A stretch of 64,000 bases of DNA from Treponema sp. (GCA_017651065.1 JAGCDP010000055.1:1-64000), one strand, 5' to 3'; counted from the first letter of the stretch, positions 43,685-52,475 are shown. A program made the numbers and translations. The notes: generated by a model from the letters alone, not told the origin.

Positions 43685-45498
43685 TTCTGGATAATTCCTT
43701 TGAAGTCTGAAAGTTTAGCGTAGCCCTTGCGTTTCATAAAGGCGGCAAGTCCGTCTATAATTTCTATCATTGCGTTAGGGTTTCCAAAGGTTGCGCTTCC
43801 AACCTGAATAGCGTCTGCTCCTGCCATAATAAACTCTACTGCATCCTGCCAGGTGGCAATTCCTCCAATAGCAATTACAGGAACACGCTGGTCGGCCGGC
43901 AAAGTATTTATTGCCTGAACAAGCTCGTAAACAAGACGAACAGCAATAGGACGAACAGCTGGTCCACCAAGGCCGGCCTTTAATTTATCAAAAACAGGAA
44001 CGCCGCGTTCAATATCAATTGCTATTCCCTGGAACGAATTACAAAGGCTTATGGCGTCTGCACCGGCTTTAATACATTCAAGTGCAACTGCGTTGAGTTC
44101 AAGAGACTGAGGAGTAAGCTTAACTGCAAGAGGCTTTTTTGTAACGGCACGAACGGCGCGAACAACGTCACCTGCAGCCTGGCATGTCATTCCAAAGGCT
44201 GCACCACCTGCGCTTACATTTGGACATGAAATATTGAGCTCTATCATTGGAACTTCTGTTTTATCCAGGAGTTCTGCGCCTTTAATGTAGGCATCAAGTG
44301 AATGGCCGCTAAGATTTGCAATTGCAACCGGGCCAAGCTTGAGCATCTGAGGAAGCTCGTTTTCTATAAAATGCGGAATCCCGGGATTCTGAAGCCCGAT
44401 TGAATTCATAACACCGGCTGGAGTTTCGTAAACGCGGATTCCGTTATTTCCAGGGCATGGTTCAAGAGTAAGCCCTTTGCTTGAAATACCTCCAAGACGG
44501 CTTACATCAAAAACAGATTCATATTCTGTACCAAAACCAAAACAGCCTGAACTTGCAATTACAGGGTTGTTGAATTTAACTCCGGCAATTTCTACTGAAA
44601 GATCAGGGTCAGCTTTGAGCGGTTCGCGGCGTGGCTGAACTTTTATACCTGCAACACTTTCGCGGGTTCCTGTTCCGTCAAGATTTTCAAAATCAAGAAT
44701 GCGGCTGTAGAAAACAGGGCCTTCTGTACAGCATCGCTTTTTACCTTCTGTTGTCTGAATTGTACAGCCAAGACAAACGCCTACACCACAAGCCATGTGT
44801 GATTCAAGACTAAGGTAACAAGGAAGATCACAGGCTTCGGCAACCTTTTTTACGTAGGCAAGCATTGGAGTCGGACCGCATGCATAAACAGCAGCATAGT
44901 TTCCGTCGCGCAGAGCTTGTTCTGTAAGGGCTGCCGGAAGCATTCCATGAACGCCAACAGAACCGTCGTCTGTTGTGATTGTAAGGTTTGCAGGTTTGAT
45001 ATTTTCTAAGCCGTAGCTGCCGCTTTTGAAGGAAGCATAAAAATCATAAGATCCAACAGGAAGAGTTTCTGCAAAACCGGCAACCGGGGCCACTCCAATG
45101 CCTCCACCGACAATACAAGCCTTTCCTGCGGGTTTTGGAAAGCAGTTTCCGCAAGGTCCCAGCAGGTTTACTTTATCTCCTGCCATAAGACTGCAAAGTT
45201 CTACAGTTCCCTGACCTTTTATAAGAATAAGAAATTCTATCTGTGGGCGTGCACCCTTTTTATTTACATGAAAAACACTTATTGGGCGTCCAAGCAGTGT
45301 ATTAGTTCTTGCTGCCTGGAGCATATAAAACTGTCCCGCAAGTGGAAGTGATTTTGGATGCACCTCTGCGCCCCAAGGAAGCTCAACAACAAGCTGCCAC
45401 ACGCTGCCTTTTGGCGACGCGCCTTCAACAGCAATGCATCGCACTACCGTACCTTGAGTATATAATGGGTATGTTTTTTCACAACTATCTGCTGGCAT
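43681..45498 (-). CDS. pyrKD: Fused dihydroorotate dehydrogenase: PyrK electron-transfer and PyrD catalytic parts
   Basis: 605 residues. Residues about 1-275 are PyrK: the FAD motif GRPISVFHV, the NAD motif GGGIGVAPVAGF, and a [2Fe-2S] cluster CGVGVCLGC plus a later Cys. Residues about 305-605 are class 1B PyrD with GVKFNNPVIASSGCFGFG, NISCPN (catalytic Cys) and GGIATWQDAVEFIMAGADAIQVG (broken at its usual place). Together they oxidise dihydroorotate to orotate with NAD+. In most bacteria these are two genes. GGGAGG lies four bases before the ATG. pyrF is just upstream. Confidence 0.92.
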   Translation of the reverse strand: MPADSCEKTYPLYTQGTVVRCIAVEGASPKGSVWQLVVELPWGAEVHPKSLPLAGQFYMLQAARTNTLLGRPISVFHVNKKGARPQIEFLILIKGQGTVELCSLMAGDKVNLLGPCGNCFPKPAGKACIVGGGIGVAPVAGFAETLPVGSYDFYASFKSGSYGLENIKPANLTITTDDGSVGVHGMLPAALTEQALRDGNYAAVYACGPTPMLAYVKKVAEACDLPCYLSLESHMACGVGVCLGCTIQTTEGKKRCCTEGPVFYSRILDFENLDGTGTRESVAGIKVQPRREPLKADPDLSVEIAGVKFNNPVIASSGCFGFGTEYESVFDVSRLGGISSKGLTLEPCPGNNGIRVYETPAGVMNSIGLQNPGIPHFIENELPQMLKLGPVAIANLSGHSLDAYIKGAELLDKTEVPMIELNISCPNVSAGGAAFGMTCQAAGDVVRAVRAVTKKPLAVKLTPQSLELNAVALECIKAGADAISLCNSFQGIAIDIERGVPVFDKLKAGLGGPAVRPIAVRLVYELVQAINTLPADQRVPVIAIGGIATWQDAVEFIMAGADAIQVGSATFGNPNAMIEIIDGLAAFMKRKGYAKLSDFKGIIQK

Positions 45499-45513
45499 AA
45501 TGCCTCCCGCATC

Positions 45514-45540
45514 GTCATTGTCGGGCTTGACCCAACAATC
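45514..45540. repeat. GTCATTGTCGGGCTTGACCC-type palindrome
   Basis: Imperfect hairpin between pyrF and pyrKD. Its last base is the first base of the pyrF stop codon. Same family as 22008-22034. Confidence 0.85.
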
Positions 45541-46454
45541 TATTTAGTCAAATCCACCTTACTATCAAAAGCCGCCTTCGCCGCAGCCCCTGCAATATCA
45601 TCCATCGTAAGCGTACCTGCCGCAATCTTGCCTTCAAGATCTGCATTCTTCTTCCAGGCACAAAGTATGCCGCGGCTAGAGTTCACTGTTCCACCTGCCT
45701 TCTCAAGCAGTGTCTTACAAATTGCAGCATCGCCGCCCTGGGCACCGTAGCCTGGGATCAAAAAGAAAGTGTCCTTGTATTTATCACGAAGGTATCGGGC
45801 ATCGGCAACTTGGGTCGCACCAACAACGGCACCATAAATACCGCAGGTCTGCTCCGGATAAAACTTTGCAAAATCAGCACCAATATGGGCAATTTCATCG
45901 CCTACACGTTCAAGCAAAAGTCCACCCGCTTTAAGTTCCTGATGTTCAATATCAGTCATTCCGGGATTCGAAGTGCACAAAAGAACAAATGCTCCCTTAC
46001 CGCCATTTTCAGGTTCAGCATATTTTGTATAAGGCTGCAAAGTATCAAAGCCCATGTAAGGATTTATAGTTATGATATCAGTTTCAAAGTCCCCGGTAAA
46101 ATGAGCACGGGCATAAGCCTGAGAAGTAGCACCAATGTCTCCGCGCTTAATATCAGAAATTGCAATCAGTCCGCTTTCACGCACAAGCTTAAGAGTCTGT
46201 GAATAAACCTTAAGGCCTTCAAGTCCCATTGCCTCGTAATAAGCAATCTGAACTTTAAAACAGCACGCAGTTTTATCAGCAGCCACGCGGTTGATTATCT
46301 GTTTATTGTATTCGAGCACAGCAGCAGGCGCACTTTCATACTGTTTAACAATATTTTCTGGAATATAAGAAGGGTCTGTATCGAGCCCCACACACAAAGG
46401 TCCATTTTTTGCCGCAAGCTCCTGAAGAACCTGCATTTTATGTTTGCTATTCAT
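45540..46454 (-). CDS. pyrF: Orotidine-5'-phosphate decarboxylase (type 2)
   Basis: 304 residues from the ATG at 46454. It has GPLCVGLDTDPSYIP and DIKRGDIGATSQAYA, the DxKxxD catalytic segment with type-2 spacing, as in Mycobacterium. It makes UMP from OMP, the last step of pyrimidine synthesis, next to the dihydroorotate dehydrogenase gene. An upstream in-frame ORF to 46625 is not supported: a promoter with a TATAAT box ending seven bases before this ATG lies between them. Confidence 0.92.
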   Translation of the reverse strand: MNSKHKMQVLQELAAKNGPLCVGLDTDPSYIPENIVKQYESAPAAVLEYNKQIINRVAADKTACCFKVQIAYYEAMGLEGLKVYSQTLKLVRESGLIAISDIKRGDIGATSQAYARAHFTGDFETDIITINPYMGFDTLQPYTKYAEPENGGKGAFVLLCTSNPGMTDIEHQELKAGGLLLERVGDEIAHIGADFAKFYPEQTCGIYGAVVGATQVADARYLRDKYKDTFFLIPGYGAQGGDAAICKTLLEKAGGTVNSSRGILCAWKKNADLEGKIAAGTLTMDDIAGAAAKAAFDSKVDLTK

Positions 46455-46461
46455 GAGTCTG

Positions 46462-46490
46462 ATTATAGTAGAAATCGGGGGTTTCAACAA
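46462..46490 (-). promoter_or_regulatory. Promoter of pyrF-pyrKD-azlCD
   Basis: TTGTTG (46490-46485), 17-base spacer, TATAAT (46467-46462); the ATG is seven bases downstream. The divergent peptidase gene starts at 46531. Confidence 0.65.
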
Positions 46491-46530
46491 TAAGATAGAA
46501 ATACTTAAAAAAGTGTGTAATAATGGACTT

Positions 46531-47496
46531 ATGAAAAAGTTAGTATTTGTTTTATTTGCCTTCCTTTCTGTTTCATGCTTTGCGTATACAAAAAAAGAAT
46601 TAAAGGCTTTCCCGTACAAAAACACTTCCTTTTATGGCGGAAGCTTTTCCTCAGATCTGCTCGAAAAAATCCGTCCCTTTGAAGGAAACGCGGCAGACTA
46701 CCTGATGGACTTTGACAATATTTACACCTACAAAAATCACAACTTGTCAAATACAGAAAAAACGCTTTTTGCTATATATTTTAAAGACCTTCCGCAGGCA
46801 CTCAAGGATATTGTCACTAATCATGTTTATGCAATCTATTTTGTAGACGGAATGGAATACGGTGCTATGACAGACATCATTTTTGGCGAAGATGACCGCG
46901 AATACTGCATCATTTATTTTAATGCCGACATTTTTTATCACACAATGGATGAATGGCTTACATACCGCGACAACACACTTTTTAATAACACAGATGACAA
47001 AAACAAAGTTGTAGTAGAAGGCGGCCAGGATTACGTAGCCCTTGTACAAACCCTCACTCACGAAGCAGCCCACGTTTATGATTTTATAAATAATGTTACT
47101 CCTTACACTTATGATTCAACTCAAGCAACAGACCCGGGCAATGTATTTTTTTCTGTCTGGCAGGACAAGTTCACTCCGCTAAAAAAATACAGAAACAAAA
47201 AGTTTGAAAAAGCATCCTACTACGGATTCGGAGGCCAGGTTTCAATTTCGCAAGGAAAAAATCTTATTGAATATCTTGCAAAATCTCCGTTCTGCACAGC
47301 CTACGCTTCTAAAAACTGGATGGACGATTTTGCCGAAGCCCTGACCTATTATCACCTGCAGAAAAAGTACGGCATTGATTATAAAATAACCTGGTACAAA
47401 AACGGCCAGCCAAAAGCAACTTACAGCTATAAGGATAATCCGAACGCACATGTTTATGATGACTTGTGTAAGGAAATATTAGGAGACGATTTATGA
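46531..47496 (+). CDS. Secreted HEAAH zinc-metallopeptidase-like protein
   Basis: 321 residues with a signal peptide (KKLVFVLFAFLSVSCFA). The likely zinc site is HEAAH (177-181) with a third ligand Glu269 in DDFAEALTYY, the gluzincin pattern. The family is not recognised; it may cleave host or dietary protein or envelope components. AATAAT six bases before the ATG is a possible -10 box. The stop overlaps the next gene's ATG by four bases, so the two secreted proteins are coupled. They end 46 bases before the repeat array. Confidence 0.7.
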   Translation: MKKLVFVLFAFLSVSCFAYTKKELKAFPYKNTSFYGGSFSSDLLEKIRPFEGNAADYLMDFDNIYTYKNHNLSNTEKTLFAIYFKDLPQALKDIVTNHVYAIYFVDGMEYGAMTDIIFGEDDREYCIIYFNADIFYHTMDEWLTYRDNTLFNNTDDKNKVVVEGGQDYVALVQTLTHEAAHVYDFINNVTPYTYDSTQATDPGNVFFSVWQDKFTPLKKYRNKKFEKASYYGFGGQVSISQGKNLIEYLAKSPFCTAYASKNWMDDFAEALTYYHLQKKYGIDYKITWYKNGQPKATYSYKDNPNAHVYDDLCKEILGDDL

Positions 47497-48770
47497 AAAA
47501 ATTATTATGTTTATGTGTATTTTTAATTTTGTCAGTCAGCGCCTTTTCTCAGTCTAATGCAATCAAAAAGAACAAGCTGCCTTCTAAAAAAGAGTTCAAG
47601 GCACAATACGAGCTTTTTCTTGAAAACGAATATTTTACAGATCACTGGACTCCAAACTGGGATTACGAAAAATCAAAGGAAACAGTAGCCCAGGAGCTTA
47701 AAGATTTTGATGAATACCTTTCTACGCTCAAACAAAACTACGAAATAAGCCTTTTAAGCCTTATTGTAAAGACATATTTGTATAATATTGACGAATATAT
47801 GTTTAATCAGATAGTAGAATGTGGTGATTCTTTAAAGGACAACTACCCAAAAGAGTACCGCACCTGGTGGATTATGGGCCGTTTTTATTCAAATTCAGCC
47901 CCAAGCTATATTTATCCGGAATATGAAACAGCCGTTCAGATGCGAGGCGGCGTTGGCAAAAAAGATGAATGGGTTATTCCGTTCCTCTGGGATTACATTT
48001 ACGGCTGCAACATGGCAGGCATGAGAATCCACGCACGATTGGGCTTGAGCTACTACTGCCAGTACACCGGAATGGCTCCCGAAGATTATATGCTGTATTC
48101 AGTCATTTACTCTGATGAATCTGCTACGTCTGTAGATGGAACTTATGACTTGTATGACACCTGGTATTCTGAAACAACCGAAGACGAATCAAGGATTTGC
48201 AGTTCGCTGCTTGGAGTTTCAATTCCTGTTCACGAAGATTGGAGCCTAAAAGCCATCGGATATCAAAATGGTTCAAGCTTTTTTTCTGTAAGTTCTGATC
48301 CTATTACAATTTCAGATACAGCGCGAACCAGAGTAAGCTTTTCAATCTTAGCATTTGCCAACGTTGAAAAAAGCTATGTTGATAATTTTACAATCAATTC
48401 TGCAACAAGAGACGGCGGAACAATCACAAAGAAAAAAACAACAACCATAAACGGATTCGTCGCCGATTACTACATTTACGAAAACCCTAACCTGTACAAC
48501 GATGAAAGAAATGGCATGAAAGGCGTTTCAATAGTAATGGGCGTCCCATGCACCGAGTTCTCCGGCTTAAGTTTTGAACGCCCAATAGACTACAACGCCA
48601 CCGCCAGCACCTCCACCGACGACGGAATGTCATACTTCCGCATCAACCAAAAGTTGAACCGTCTCGAAACAACAATCTACTTCCTTATAAACCTGGACGC
48701 CTGCAACGCCTGCTTCGACGAAGCCCTGGACTGGATGGATTCTATTTTAGAGGGTTGTATTTTTGAATAA
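47493..48770 (+). CDS. Secreted hypothetical protein coupled to the peptidase gene
   Basis: 425 residues; signal peptide KKLLCLCVFLILSVSAFS. The first half is helical and rich in Tyr/Trp, the second half beta-rich. No family is recognised. ATGA overlap with the peptidase gene suggests a partner or substrate of it. It is followed, 46 bases after its stop, by the ACACGCGA array. Confidence 0.65.
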   Translation: MKKLLCLCVFLILSVSAFSQSNAIKKNKLPSKKEFKAQYELFLENEYFTDHWTPNWDYEKSKETVAQELKDFDEYLSTLKQNYEISLLSLIVKTYLYNIDEYMFNQIVECGDSLKDNYPKEYRTWWIMGRFYSNSAPSYIYPEYETAVQMRGGVGKKDEWVIPFLWDYIYGCNMAGMRIHARLGLSYYCQYTGMAPEDYMLYSVIYSDESATSVDGTYDLYDTWYSETTEDESRICSSLLGVSIPVHEDWSLKAIGYQNGSSFFSVSSDPITISDTARTRVSFSILAFANVEKSYVDNFTINSATRDGGTITKKKTTTINGFVADYYIYENPNLYNDERNGMKGVSIVMGVPCTEFSGLSFERPIDYNATASTSTDDGMSYFRINQKLNRLETTIYFLINLDACNACFDEALDWMDSILEGCIFE

Positions 48771-48815
48771 GAATGATTTGGCGGTTCCAGCAAAAGGTCT
48801 TTTTTTGTAAATAAA

Positions 48816-49166
48816 ACACGCGATTTGTCTAGTTTTTGTATTTTCGCGTGTACTTTTTTCCAAACAGTTTTTCCAAATACACGCGAAATCAGAGATATCA
48901 AAGGAATCGCGTGTAAATTATTTTTTCCTGTAACGTACATTACACGCGAAAAGAATCAGACGAAGTATTTCGCGTGTAAAAAAATTTTTGAAGCTCTACT
49001 TCGTACACGCGAAAAAGCCTTTAGAGTATCATCTGCGTGTCTTTTGAAATAAAACCATTAAGCCCATACACGCGATTTGAACTGCTATTGTGTTTTCGCG
49101 TGTAACACCACCCCCACCCCATAAAAAAAAACACGCGAACCAAAAGAAAACCTCTGTTTCGCGTGT
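48816..49166. repeat. Six-unit array of alternating ACACGCGA / TCGCGTGT octamers, exact 63-bp period
   Basis: The octamer ACACGCGA occurs at 48816, 48879, 48942, 49005, 49068 and 49131, exactly 63 bases apart. Its reverse complement TCGCGTGT starts exactly 28 bases after each (48844, 48907, 48970, 49033 [degenerate CTGCGTGT], 49096, 49159). Thus 20-base and 27-base spacers alternate, and all 11 spacers differ in sequence. Flanking bases are often T before ACACGCGA and A after TCGCGTGT. No unit is found at the next expected positions on either side (48753, 49194). It lies in 427 bases between a secreted-protein gene and a convergent lipoprotein gene. It is not a standard CRISPR: repeats are 8-10 bases, alternate in strand, and no cas gene is near. 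Function unknown. Confidence 0.9.
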
Positions 49167-49197
49167 AAAATGATAATAATTTTATAGCTCTGTTGTT

Positions 49198-49872
49198 TTA
49201 TTGTTCCTGCTTTTTTTCTTTTTCAATAGTTATGCTGTAAACTTTAAGAGAAGGGGATGTCCCTCCCTCTTTCAAAGGAACAAATCGAATTCCTGTGATT
49301 CCTGCGTGAAATACCATGACAATCTCATTTATTTCATTCCATAGAAACCAAGATTTGATTTCATAATTATCAACAGTATAACAATGCAATTCTGCGGAGG
49401 CTGAACGTTGGTAACGAATGGTTATTCTATATTTATAATTATCTGGTAAATTTAAAATTGAAAAATTACTGCCTATAGTCTCTGAGTACTTGTCTCCAAC
49501 CCTATCGAATTGAAAATAACCCATTGTTCGATTTATTATGCCTTTTTCAAAACAAAAAGAAAGTCCATTCTCTAATTCAACTGTATAACTTTTTTGTTCC
49601 TTTCCAATAACTTCTTTTGGAACACTGTTTATTATACTGAATACATCTATAACACAAAGTTCCTCAAACCCAGGTAGTTCTGGGTCTTCCGAAGATTGTT
49701 CTGTGTTTGTTTGTGTTGTTATTTCTACTCCAGAAGTCTCACCGGCATTATCAATAATTACAGTTGTTGTTTCTTCATTTACGATTTCTTCTACAGTTTC
49801 TTCAACAGATTTATTCTGTTCACACGAAATAAACAATAACGGAATTAAAAATAATAAAACAGTTTTTTTCAT
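49198..49872 (-). CDS. Lipoprotein beside the array
   Basis: 224 residues. Lipobox FISC in KKTVLLFLIPLLFISC (Cys17). A Glu/Thr-rich linker (20-65) leads to a compact beta-rich domain (about 70-218) resembling carbohydrate-binding or discoidin-like folds found in bacterial lipoproteins, but without a firm match. Its stop codon is 31 bases from the last octamer of the array. Confidence 0.65.
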   Translation of the reverse strand: MKKTVLLFLIPLLFISCEQNKSVEETVEEIVNEETTTVIIDNAGETSGVEITTQTNTEQSSEDPELPGFEELCVIDVFSIINSVPKEVIGKEQKSYTVELENGLSFCFEKGIINRTMGYFQFDRVGDKYSETIGSNFSILNLPDNYKYRITIRYQRSASAELHCYTVDNYEIKSWFLWNEINEIVMVFHAGITGIRFVPLKEGGTSPSLKVYSITIEKEKKQEQ

Positions 49873-49928
49873 ATATGGCTCCTGACATCATTATAACTGA
49901 TAAAAGTGATAATTCAAGTTTTTCTTAT

Positions 49929-50435
49929 CTACGGCCGTGGATACAAAAACACATGATCATCGCCGCGGCCGATTCTGGCGCCATGGCCATGAAGTTCATA
50001 ATCATAGCCTTCGTCGTATACTTCGCCATATATACTGACATGAAGCTCTTTTAGGGTTTCATCGTCTTTGTCGGGGAGAGAGCCGTTTTGTTCATAGTAT
50101 TGTTCAACATAGGCCTGGGCCTGAAGAAGCTCTTCCTTTGTTTTCTTTGTGTCTGCAAAATCAATTTGTATTCCAATTATTAAGGCTATCAATGCCGGCA
50201 ACAGATATAAAGAAAAAAGTTCAAATGTATGGTTCTTTATGGATTTTCTAAAATGATAAATGGAAACTATTAAGGAAACAATAAATATCGGCGGGTATAG
50301 GACTACTCCGGCAGGCATGAATCTTCCGCCTACAAAAGCTACACCAATAAAAAGGAAATTCAACCAGAATAATAATATTTTAGGAAGGCTGTCTTCACCC
50401 TTTTCGTTTTCAAAAAGAATCACTTCTCTTTTCAT
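49929..50435 (-). CDS. Small membrane protein of unknown function
   Basis: 168 residues. Three membrane spans (about 22-41, 45-64 and 77-95) precede a soluble C-terminus with an acidic stretch and HGHGARIGRGDDHVFLYPRP. I do not recognise the family. It follows the FMN oxidoreductase gene by eight bases and probably shares its transcript. Confidence 0.65.
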   Translation of the reverse strand: MKREVILFENEKGEDSLPKILLFWLNFLFIGVAFVGGRFMPAGVVLYPPIFIVSLIVSIYHFRKSIKNHTFELFSLYLLPALIALIIGIQIDFADTKKTKEELLQAQAYVEQYYEQNGSLPDKDDETLKELHVSIYGEVYDEGYDYELHGHGARIGRGDDHVFLYPRP

Positions 50436-50443
50436 TTACTTTT

Positions 50444-51337
50444 CTATAATCCCAGTTCCTTCAAAAACTCCTCATAGTGGTCATCAAAGGTTGCTCGAAT
50501 TGGGGAGCGGGCCATTATTACCTGGTCTGCACCGTAATATAGGGCTGTCTGAATGTCGCGGCGAGTGCGGATGCCTCCGTCTATCCAAAGCTGGTCACAG
50601 TATTTTTTTAGTTTCGGGCCTTCGGCGGCCAGGAAGTCTGCTGTACTGCCTTTGCGGGTTTCTACGCGGCCACCGTGGTTTGAAATATAAACTACATCCG
50701 GGTGGACTTCTTTTACAAGTTCAATGTCTTCATCTGTGAAAACACCTTTAATTACAAAAGGAACTCCGGAACGCTTACGGAATTCCTCAAGCTGAGCTGC
50801 AGTCTTTCTTTCAAGATTTACCAGATTTCTCATTGTAAGAATATTATAGGAATCAATATCAATTCCAATGTAGCGGGCGTTTTTACCAATCCATTCTATG
50901 CGTTCAAAAAGTCGCTCCTGAGGATATGGCTTAAGAAAAAAGGCGGCATCGAGGTTAGAACCAATCTTTTCCACAGCTGCAATACCAAATTTCAGTTTTT
51001 CATCTGGGCAGCCGTCACCAATACAAAGACCAAAGCCTGCATCATATGCGTTTTTCAAATATGGATAATAAAAGTCTTTTTCGTTGGCATAACCAATATT
51101 TTCTACGGCGCCTGTAACAGGACCGCAGCGAAGTTTTGAAGGAAGAACTTCTACAGCATCAAGGGCTTCTGAGCTTACAGTACCGGCAAGAGCCTTCCAG
51201 TCTGCACAGTTGGCCTGAAAATTTACTCCGCCCATAACGCCGCCAAGTCCTGGAAGCATATCGGGACAACCATAGCCGTTACATCTGGCACAACGGTGGC
51301 ATTTAAGCTCACCCTTCGACAAGCTCAGGGACCCCAT
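50444..51337 (-). CDS. FMN-dependent alpha-hydroxy-acid oxidoreductase with N-terminal Cys cluster
   Basis: 297 residues from the ATG at 51337 (GGAG six bases upstream; one base after the pfkA stop). The barrel has LWIDGGIRTRRDIQTALYYGADQVIMARSP (broken at the phosphate-binding site) and ISNHGGR with the catalytic His-Gly-Gly. The N-terminus has Cys13, Cys16, Cys19 and Cys24 (CHRCARCNGYGC), as seen in anaerobe relatives of lactate oxidases, perhaps for an iron-sulfur site. Residues 2-9 (GSLSLSKG) are encoded by a TTCGA repeat that overlaps the start. Confidence 0.8.
   Translation of the reverse strand: MGSLSLSKGELKCHRCARCNGYGCPDMLPGLGGVMGGVNFQANCADWKALAGTVSSEALDAVEVLPSKLRCGPVTGAVENIGYANEKDFYYPYLKNAYDAGFGLCIGDGCPDEKLKFGIAAVEKIGSNLDAAFFLKPYPQERLFERIEWIGKNARYIGIDIDSYNILTMRNLVNLERKTAAQLEEFRKRSGVPFVIKGVFTDEDIELVKEVHPDVVYISNHGGRVETRKGSTADFLAAEGPKLKKYCDQLWIDGGIRTRRDIQTALYYGADQVIMARSPIRATFDDHYEEFLKELGL
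51312..51335. repeat. TTCGA/TCGAA element at the start of the FMN oxidoreductase gene
   Basis: Single-arm copy CCCTTCGACAAGCTCAGGGA plus CCCC, ending at the base next to the ATG. It supplies codons 2-9. Confidence 0.8.
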
Positions 51338-51338
51338 A

Positions 51339-52424
51339 CTAATCTCCAAAACAAATTCCAAGAGCTCTTGCTGTCTGCAAAACAGGATCTTCTTCGGTAA
51401 TTGCTTTTACAACACCGGCAACCGTGCTCAAAGGAACGCCTGAAATTTTTCCGTCATTAATTGCAACTAACTTTCCAAACTGACCTTCTGCAAGAAAATC
51501 TGCTGCAGCGGCACCAATTGTTGTTGCAAGAACAATATCATAAGGCTTTGGATTTCCACCACGCTGAGTATAACCCAAAACAGAAGTTCTTGTTTCTATT
51601 CCTGTTTCTGCTTCGAGCTCTTTTGCAACACGGAATCCTACAGACTGAGTCATGCTTTCGCGGGCCTTTTTAAATTCCTTTTTACCAAGCTTAGCTTCAT
51701 CAAGATTTATGGCTCCTTCTGAACAGGCAATCACAGCATAACCCTGACCACCTTCAACCTTAGCCTTTATAAATTTTCCAAGCTTTCTAATATCATAAGG
51801 AATTTCCGGAAGCAGAATTGCATCTGCATTTGCGGCAAGACCAGCATACAAGCCAAGCCATCCAACTTTGTGGCCCATAATTTCAACAACCATTACACGA
51901 TGATGACTTCGGGCAGTTGTACGAATCGCTTCTATACCTTCTGTTGCAACCTGAATAGCTGTCTGAAATCCAAACGACTCTTCGGTGCCAACAATATCAT
52001 TATCAATAGTTTTAGGAAGGCCTATTACATTAAAGCCTGCCTCTGCCAGAAGCGACGCGGTAGTATTAGTTCCGTTACCGCCAAGACAAACAAGAGCATC
52101 AAGTTTATTCTTTTTGAAAGTTTCCTTAATGCCTTCTACAGGAAGCAGCCCTGTTTTTGGATCTGGCACAGGATTTTTAAAAGGCTTTACGCGCGAAGTT
52201 CCAAGACAGGTTCCTCCGGCTGTTACCAGTGAATCAAAATCGAGCTTATCCATTTTGAATGTATCGTTGTCAATAAGCCCGCGGTATCCATTACGAATAC
52301 CTATAAATTTCATTCCGTACTTATTTTTACCAGCAACACAAAGTGCTCTGATAGCCGCATTAAGCCCAGGAGCGTCGCCTCCAGAGGTTAAAATCCCAAC
52401 AGTCTTAACTTCAGTCCTTTTCAT
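51339..52424 (-). CDS. pfkA: 6-phosphofructokinase with mixed ATP/PPi-type residues
   Basis: 361 residues. The nucleotide site GGDGS is GGNGT (115-119) and the substrate loop is PKTIDND (137-143). Gly at the second place is as in ATP-dependent enzymes, but Lys before TIDND is the mark of PPi-type and some protist enzymes, and the Asp that normally helps bind Mg-ATP is Asn. It phosphorylates fructose 6-phosphate in glycolysis; donor uncertain. A TATAAT box ends seven bases before the ATG. An FMN oxidoreductase gene is coupled downstream. Confidence 0.9.
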   Translation of the reverse strand: MKRTEVKTVGILTSGGDAPGLNAAIRALCVAGKNKYGMKFIGIRNGYRGLIDNDTFKMDKLDFDSLVTAGGTCLGTSRVKPFKNPVPDPKTGLLPVEGIKETFKKNKLDALVCLGGNGTNTTASLLAEAGFNVIGLPKTIDNDIVGTEESFGFQTAIQVATEGIEAIRTTARSHHRVMVVEIMGHKVGWLGLYAGLAANADAILLPEIPYDIRKLGKFIKAKVEGGQGYAVIACSEGAINLDEAKLGKKEFKKARESMTQSVGFRVAKELEAETGIETRTSVLGYTQRGGNPKPYDIVLATTIGAAAADFLAEGQFGKLVAINDGKISGVPLSTVAGVVKAITEEDPVLQTARALGICFGD

Positions 52425-52475
52425 AAATAAAATTATAACACTAAACTCATTTTTCTAAAAGACGATAATTAAAAT

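Noticed and set aside
46455-46625. Longer N-terminus of PyrF
   Set aside because: The family start MNSKHK at 46454 is preceded by a promoter, and the extra residues look random.
48825-49052. A 75-codon reading frame through the array giving TRE...FAC repeats
   Set aside because: The frame ends in the fourth unit and stops occur in later units; only the DNA octamers are conserved, and they are conserved on both strands.
48816-49166. Standard CRISPR array
   Set aside because: The repeats are only 8-10 bases, alternate in orientation and there are no cas genes; spacers alternate 20 and 27 bases.
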